Positions 59,551 to 64,000 of a stretch of DNA of 64,000 nucleotides are shown piece by piece. Positions within the stretch are counted from its first letter, which is position 1. Every line of letters begins with the position of its first letter. The notes under the pieces were generated by a model. That model was not told the origin of the DNA. It made no database searches and saw only the letters and a list, made by a program, of their open reading frames with translations. A program made the translations under genes and the position numbers. Source of the stretch: Roseospira navarrensis (lineage in GTDB: Bacteria > Pseudomonadota > Alphaproteobacteria > Rhodospirillales > Rhodospirillaceae); NCBI RefSeq assembly GCF_009601025.1, contig NZ_WIVE01000016.1, positions 1-64,000 of the forward strand. The letters run 5' to 3'.

Positions 59551-61404
59551 TCAGGCGACCTGCTCCAGTTCGTCGATGAAGCCCTTCAGCACGCCCAGCC
59601 CCTGACGCCAGAACCCGGGATCGCCGGCGTCGAGCCCGAACGGCGCCAGCAGTTCGCGGTGCCGCAGGGTGCCGCCGGCCGCCAGCATCTCCAGGTACTT
59701 GTCCTGGAAGCCCGGCACCGAACCCGACTGGTAGACGGCGTACAGGCTGTTCACCAGACAGTCGCCGAAGGCGTAGGCGTAGACGTAGAAGGGCGTATGA
59801 ATGAAGTGCGGGATGTAGCTCCAGAACACCCGGTAGCCGTCGTCGAAGTCGAACGCCGGCCCCAGGCTTTCGGCCTGAACCTCCATCCAGATGTCGTTCA
59901 GGCGCTCCTCGGACAGGGCGCCCTCGCCCCGCTCGGTGTGCACCCGGCGCTCGAACTCGTGGAAGGCGATCTGCCGCACCACGGTGTTGAGCATGTCCTC
60001 CACCTTGCCGGCCAGCATGGTGCGGCGGCGGCGCGGATCGGTCTCGGCGTCCAGCATGGCGCGGAAGGTCAGCATCTCGCCGAACACCGAGGCCGTCTCG
60101 GCGAGCGTCAGCGGCGTGTCGGCCAGAAGCACGCCCTTGGGCCCGGCCAGCACCTGATGCACGCCGTGGCCCAGTTCGTGGGCCAGGGTCATGACATCCC
60201 GGGTGCGGCCCATGAAGTTGAGCAGCAGATAGGGATGGGCCGACGGCACGGTGGGATGCGCGAACGCGCCGGAGGTCTTGCCCGGGCGCGGCGGCACGTC
60301 GATCCAGGCGTTGTCGAAGAAGCGCCGGCCCACGTCCCCCATGCGCGGACTGAAGCCGTCGTAGGCCCGCAGCACGGTGTCCCGCGCCTCGTCCCACGAA
60401 TAGCGGCGGTCCTCGGCGTCGGGCAGGGGCGCGTTGCGGTCCCAGGTCGCCAGTTTGTCCAGGCCGAACCAGCGCGCCTTCATGGCGTAGTAGCGGTGGG
60501 CGGTGTCGGCATAGGAGTCCTTGACCGCCGAGACCAGCGCGTCCACCACCGAATCCTCGACCTGGTTGGCCAGGTTGCGGGCGGCCATGGGGTGGGCGTA
60601 GTTGCGCCACTGGTCGTCGATCTGCTTGTCCTTGGCCAGCGTGTTGACGATGTGGGCGAACAGCCGCACCTCGCCGGACAGCCCCTTGCCGACGGCCTTG
60701 GCGGCGGTCTCCCGCCGCGCCCGGTCGCTGTCGGAGAGCTGGTCCAGCGCCTCCGTCACGGTGCGGGACTGGCCGTCGATGTCGAAGCGCATGTGCGCCA
60801 GGGTCTCGTCGAACAGCCGCACCCAGGCGGACCGGCTGGCCACGTCCTTTTCATGCAGCAGACGCTCCATGGCCTCCGGCAGTTCGTGGTCCCGGAACAT
60901 GCGCAGGTCGCGGAGCCACGGCGCGTAGGCGGCGGCCGCCGGGGCCTTCAGGCGCGCGGCCAGGGCGTCGTCGTCAAGCTGGTTGATCTCCAGCGTGAAG
61001 AACAGCAGGTGCGACGAGATCTCCGTCACCGCTTCGTGCATGCCCTGATAGAAGCGCCCGACCTCGGCATCCGTCTGCGCCGTGGCGTGGCGCAACTGGG
61101 CGAAGGACATGAGGCGGTAAAGCGTCTCGCTGATGCGCTCGTATTCGGCGATGGCCGCGCCGAGCCCCTCGCCGTCCAGATCGGAGACCGCGCCCATGTA
61201 TCGCTCGCGGAACGCCCGCGCCTCGGCGTCCGCCCGGTCACGATCGGCGACCAGCGCCGGGTCGTCCGCGCCGCGGTACAGGTCCGACAGGTCCCAACCC
61301 GGCAGCGATCCCCCCGTTTCGGACGCCGGGGTCGGATGGCCGGCCGCGGGGCCCCCGCCCTCGGGCAGGCGCCGCGCCATCGGAGTGGAATAGGCCTCGG
61401 TCAT
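59551..61404 (-). CDS. pepF: M3-family oligoendopeptidase (PepF)
   Basis: 617 residues. PepF is a cytoplasmic zinc metallopeptidase that cuts oligopeptides of roughly 7-17 residues. The zinc motif HELGHGVHQ near residue 405 is intact, with the third ligand Glu and the family block ETASVFGEMLTFRAML downstream. The N-terminal helical domain (about 30-200) matches the oligoendopeptidase F domain. The C-terminal HFIHTPFYVYAYAFGDCLVNSLY is typical of clade 3 PepF. The ATG at 61404 has GGGAG 8 nt upstream. Its TGA is one base before the ABC1 kinase ATG. Divergent from the acyl-CoA synthetase gene, 117 bp apart. Confidence 0.93.
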   Translation of the reverse strand: MTEAYSTPMARRLPEGGGPAAGHPTPASETGGSLPGWDLSDLYRGADDPALVADRDRADAEARAFRERYMGAVSDLDGEGLGAAIAEYERISETLYRLMSFAQLRHATAQTDAEVGRFYQGMHEAVTEISSHLLFFTLEINQLDDDALAARLKAPAAAAYAPWLRDLRMFRDHELPEAMERLLHEKDVASRSAWVRLFDETLAHMRFDIDGQSRTVTEALDQLSDSDRARRETAAKAVGKGLSGEVRLFAHIVNTLAKDKQIDDQWRNYAHPMAARNLANQVEDSVVDALVSAVKDSYADTAHRYYAMKARWFGLDKLATWDRNAPLPDAEDRRYSWDEARDTVLRAYDGFSPRMGDVGRRFFDNAWIDVPPRPGKTSGAFAHPTVPSAHPYLLLNFMGRTRDVMTLAHELGHGVHQVLAGPKGVLLADTPLTLAETASVFGEMLTFRAMLDAETDPRRRRTMLAGKVEDMLNTVVRQIAFHEFERRVHTERGEGALSEERLNDIWMEVQAESLGPAFDFDDGYRVFWSYIPHFIHTPFYVYAYAFGDCLVNSLYAVYQSGSVPGFQDKYLEMLAAGGTLRHRELLAPFGLDAGDPGFWRQGLGVLKGFIDELEQVA

Positions 61405-61521
61405 GCAGCAGTCTCCCTTTTGACGCCCGGGATATGGTGACGCGCCGGGGCCGCGTCCACCGTCGTTTCAGTCCTGACGGTCTCTGCCTCTTGCCTTCCC
61501 CGCCGCACCGGGCGATGTACA

Positions 61522-63417
61522 ATGGCACGCCTGAATAGCGCCCAACAGATCAAGACGATCCGGGTTCACGAGGACACCGGATCCGGACCACCGGGAGACT
61601 CGTCCGTGTTGTTTTCCAGGAGCCGCGCCGCCGACTTCGATCGGGAGACCGATCTCGTCGGTGTCTTTCTCAATCAGGCCCGCCGGTTCGCCCGCGAGCC
61701 CATGCTGTGGCGCAAGGTGGATGGGACCTATACGCCGTTGACCTGGGCCGAGGTGGAGGTCCGGGCCGTCGCCCTCGCCAACGCCCTGCGGGATCACGGC
61801 ATCGAGCCGGGCGACCGTGTGTCGCTGGTGTCCGAGAACCGGCCGGAATGGATCATCGCCGACCTGGCCATTCTCATGGCCGGGGCCGTGGTTGCGCCCT
61901 GCTACGTCACCAACACGGTGGCCGATCACCTGCATGTGCTGGATGACAGCGGGGCGAAGGCGTTCATCGTCTCGACCGCCAAGCTGGCGCCGCGCGCGCT
62001 GGAGGCCGCGAGCCAGGCCCACGAGACGCCGGTCATCATCGCCATCGAGCCGCTGCCCCGCCACCAGAACACGGGCCTGGATGTGCTGGCCTGGGACGAT
62101 CTGGTCACGCGCTACCGGGGCCGACCGCGCCCGCCCACCGTCTCCGCCATCGAGCCGGACGACCTGTGCGCCATCATCTACACCAGCGGCACCGGCGGCA
62201 CGCCCAAGGGCGTGATGCTCAGCCACGCCAACATCCTGCACAACTGCCGGGGCGCGTATGCGTTGCTGAAGGGCATCGGCCTGGGCAAGGAGGTGTTCCT
62301 CTCCTTCCTGCCGCTGTCCCATTCCTACGAACACGCCGCGGGCCTGCACTTCCCCATCTCCATCGGCGCCCAGGTCTGGTTCGCCGAGGGTCTGGACAAG
62401 CTCGCCACCAACATGCAGGAGGCGCGGCCCACCATCATGACCGCCGTGCCCCGGCTGTACGAGACCATGCGCACCCGCGTGCTGCGCGGCCTGGACAGCC
62501 AGAGCGAGGGCAAGCGCAAACTGTTCTGGCGCACCCACGAACTGGGTCTGAAGCGCTACCACCACCCGGACCGGCTGACTCTCAAGGACCGCGTGGTTGA
62601 CGCGGTGCTCGACCGGCTGGTGCGCGGCAAGGTGCGCAAGCGCTTCGGCGGGCGCCTGAAGGCCATGGTGGCCGGGGGCGGTCCCCTGAACGTGGAGGTC
62701 GGGCTGTTCTTCCATTCCCTGGGCGTGCCCATCCTGCAGGGCTACGGCCAGACGGAATCGTCGCCGGTCATCAGTTGCAACGTGCCCGGGCGGGTGCGGA
62801 TGCACACCGTCGGGCCGCCGATCCGCGACGTGGAGGTGCATATCGCCGGCGACGGCGAAATCCTGGTGCGCGGCGGCAACGTCATGAAAGGCTACTGGAA
62901 CAACGAGAAGGCCACGCGCGCGGCCATCGACGCGGACGGCTGGCTGCACACCGGCGACGTGGGTGTGATCGACGAGTACGGCTGCATCCAGATCACCGAC
63001 CGCAAGAAGGACATCATCGTCAACTCGGGCGGCGACAACATCTCGCCGCAGCGGATCGAGGGCCTGCTGTGCCTGGAGCCGGAGATCGGACAGGCCATGG
63101 TCTACGGCGACAAGCGGCCCCATCTGGTGGCGCTGATCGTGCCCGACGAGGAGTGGCTGGGCCGCTGGAAGGCCAAGAGCGGCAAGGAGGGCGATCTGCC
63201 CGCCCTGGCCGAGGATCCCGACCTCCGCAAGGCGGTCTCCGACGCCCTGGGGCGGGTCAACGCCAAGCTGGGCCAGATCGAGAAGGTGCGCCGGTTCATG
63301 ATCGCCCCCGAGCCCTTCACGGTGGACAACGACCAGATGACCCCCACCATGAAGGTGCGCCGCCATGTCCTGCGGGCCGAGTACGGCCAGCGCCTGGAGG
63401 CCCTGTACGGGGGGTAG
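61522..63417 (+). CDS. Long-chain acyl-CoA synthetase (AMP-forming)
   Basis: 631 residues of the ANL superfamily. It activates fatty acids to acyl-CoA through an acyl-adenylate. The AMP-binding loop IIYTSGTGGTPKGVMLSH (about 216-233) has Gly where most have Thr-Thr. The block LQGYGQTESSPVIS, the hinge ITDRKKDIIVNSGGDNISPQ and the C-terminal catalytic region are intact. The size and the FWRTHELGLKRYH insert fit the FadD15-like long-chain branch. The ATG at 61522 adds about 30 residues before the fold; an internal GTG near 61606 would also fit. It is the sole plus-strand gene here, with MITE copy 3 just 36 bp downstream. Confidence 0.9.
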   Translation: MARLNSAQQIKTIRVHEDTGSGPPGDSSVLFSRSRAADFDRETDLVGVFLNQARRFAREPMLWRKVDGTYTPLTWAEVEVRAVALANALRDHGIEPGDRVSLVSENRPEWIIADLAILMAGAVVAPCYVTNTVADHLHVLDDSGAKAFIVSTAKLAPRALEAASQAHETPVIIAIEPLPRHQNTGLDVLAWDDLVTRYRGRPRPPTVSAIEPDDLCAIIYTSGTGGTPKGVMLSHANILHNCRGAYALLKGIGLGKEVFLSFLPLSHSYEHAAGLHFPISIGAQVWFAEGLDKLATNMQEARPTIMTAVPRLYETMRTRVLRGLDSQSEGKRKLFWRTHELGLKRYHHPDRLTLKDRVVDAVLDRLVRGKVRKRFGGRLKAMVAGGGPLNVEVGLFFHSLGVPILQGYGQTESSPVISCNVPGRVRMHTVGPPIRDVEVHIAGDGEILVRGGNVMKGYWNNEKATRAAIDADGWLHTGDVGVIDEYGCIQITDRKKDIIVNSGGDNISPQRIEGLLCLEPEIGQAMVYGDKRPHLVALIVPDEEWLGRWKAKSGKEGDLPALAEDPDLRKAVSDALGRVNAKLGQIEKVRRFMIAPEPFTVDNDQMTPTMKVRRHVLRAEYGQRLEALYGG

Positions 63418-63453
63418 TCCGCTTCGGTCTCCGGGGTCGCATCACCCAAGCCG

Positions 63454-63671
63454 CAGGGCAACGGGTTCAGGTTAACATGACGGCCTGTTCCGCGCCGCCT
63501 GAGCAGGCCTCTCGAGATCCCTCGTCTCGCTTCGCTCACTCGGGATGACACACTAAAATTATAGGATGTCATCCTGAAGCCGCGAAGCGGCTGAAGGATC
63601 TCGAGCGTGGGTCTCCGATCCGCTGCAAAGACCTGCGAGAGCGATCCCGTTGCCCTGAGCCCGTCGCCCTG
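63454..63671. mobile_element. MITE-like element, family A copy 3 (218 bp, exact 10-bp TSD)
   Basis: The left end is CAGGGCAACGGGTTCAGG and the inverted right end CAGGGCGACGGGCTCAGG; 19 of 23 positions agree. ACCCAAGCCG lies directly outside both ends (63444-63453 and 63672-63681), an exact 10-bp duplication. The interior is almost the same as in copy 1, including the linker between the two REP-like hairpins. It lies 36 bp after the acyl-CoA synthetase stop. Confidence 0.88.
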
Positions 63672-63677
63672 ACCCAA

Positions 63678-63712
63678 GCCGGGCGGGAGTTGTACTCCCG
63701 CCCGGACCGTTC
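63678..63712. repeat. GGGCGGGAGT-TGT-ACTCCCGCCC hairpin repeat, copy 2
   Basis: A perfect 10-bp stem with a 3-nt loop, followed by GGACCGTTC, matching the copy at 41066-41100. Its first bases overlap the right-hand target duplication of MITE copy 3, so the MITE inserted at the edge of this hairpin. Confidence 0.55.
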
Positions 63713-63812
63713 CCAAGGAGCCCGGACGTCGTTCCCTCGCCCCCATGGACACCGGAATGACCCCGAAGGCTTCAGCCGATCCGCGCGTCCGTTTTCTCGT
63801 TGGAGGTCCCCC

Positions 63813-64000
63813 ATGCTGCACCAGTCCTCCCGGATGATCGCCGTGCCCACGCGCGGCACCGGCTTCGTGGAGATCACCGGCGCGGTGTTGAATTTCGTCG
63901 CCGACAGCGGGGTGCAGGAAGGCCTGCTCACCCTGCTGCTGCGGCACACCTCGGCCGGGCTGACCATCACCGAGAACGCCGACCCCGACGTGCTGGCCGA
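63813..64000 (+). CDS. yjbQ: YjbQ-family protein (UPF0047), 5' part only
   Basis: The first 62 codons before the window ends. The sequence begins MLHQSSRMIAVPTRGTGFVE and continues LLTLLLRHTSAGLTITENAD, the signature of the YjbQ/UPF0047 family, in which the RHTSAG-type His is conserved. E. coli YjbQ has weak thiamine-phosphate synthase activity, giving the family the name secondary thiamine-phosphate synthase; its natural role is unclear. The ATG at 63813 has TTGGAGGT 6 nt upstream. The 395-bp gap before it holds MITE copy 3 and a hairpin repeat. Confidence 0.85.
   Translation, partial: MLHQSSRMIAVPTRGTGFVEITGAVLNFVADSGVQEGLLTLLLRHTSAGLTITENADPDVLA

Overview
The window is very GC-rich DNA (roughly 70% by eye) with the gene content of a free-living alphaproteobacterium, most likely in or near the Rhodospirillales. 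Pointers to this are a ChpT-type phosphotransferase next to a CheA hybrid kinase, the block lysC - flavin oxidoreductase - ptsP with a divergent ubiG, an ABC1 kinase with a KVAQ motif, ccoG under an FNR/FixK-type box, and a leucine-rich leader peptide that appears to be leaderless. The species cannot be named from the sequence. Nearly all of the window is core chromosome. I see no rRNA, tRNA, CRISPR array, prophage or classical defence island.

Layout. 1-0.35 kb: the 3' end of an IS110-family transposase abutting half of a palindromic repeat element. 0.5-4.3 kb: chpT and cheA. 4.7-6.9 kb: leuA with its leucine leader and promoter. 7.3-12.7 kb (minus strand): selO, a D-amino-acid dehydrogenase, pgk and gap. 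13-18.2 kb (plus): PPK2 polyphosphate kinase, an A-type Fe-S carrier, an L,D-transpeptidase-like protein and ccoG. 18.3-24.4 kb: an AAA ATPase, rsmB, a ThiY-like binding protein, cytochrome b561 and cfa. 25-26 kb: a TPR protein with two unrecognised 71-residue proteins. 26-30.8 kb: a von Willebrand factor A protein, apaG, an outer-membrane beta-barrel protein and a LuxR-type regulator. 31-40.7 kb: purH, leuD, ubiG, lysC, an FMN oxidoreductase, ptsP, thiD and thioredoxin. 41-48 kb: a probable fluoroacetate-type dehalogenase, hisZ, a DUF4396 membrane protein, meaB, a GT39 glycosyltransferase and a PagL-type lipid A deacylase. 48-57.7 kb: an alpha-E/ATP-grasp pair, holA, a PQQ-type sugar dehydrogenase, a TPR lipoprotein, a response regulator and a REC-PAS-GGDEF diguanylate cyclase. 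58-64 kb: an ABC1 kinase coupled to pepF, an acyl-CoA synthetase and the start of a YjbQ-family gene.

The most notable signal lies between the genes. Three copies of a 218-219 bp element (6900-7118, 44311-44528, 63454-63671) share about 23-bp terminal inverted repeats beginning CAGGGC. Each is flanked by an exact but different 10-bp direct repeat (TGCCCGCGCC, CGTAAAGGAG, ACCCAAGCCG). They carry no gene, so they are non-autonomous (MITE-like) elements, each enclosing two facing REP-like hairpins. A second family with the same CAGGGC tip is present at 19508-19703, with a decayed 10-bp duplication, and as a right half at the left edge beside the IS110 end. One copy of the first family sits 9 bp upstream of the -35 box of the leuA leader promoter.

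Other points of interest: the leucine leader peptide (7 Leu in 22 codons) starting where transcription is predicted to start; a perfect anaerobox before a solitary ccoG; a near-perfect 47-bp palindrome over the start codon of an AAA ATPase; a hydrolase with the full set of fluoride-binding residues and a 49-bp copy of its 3' end downstream; and several thiamine-related genes scattered through the window (thiD, ThiY-like, YjbQ-like).
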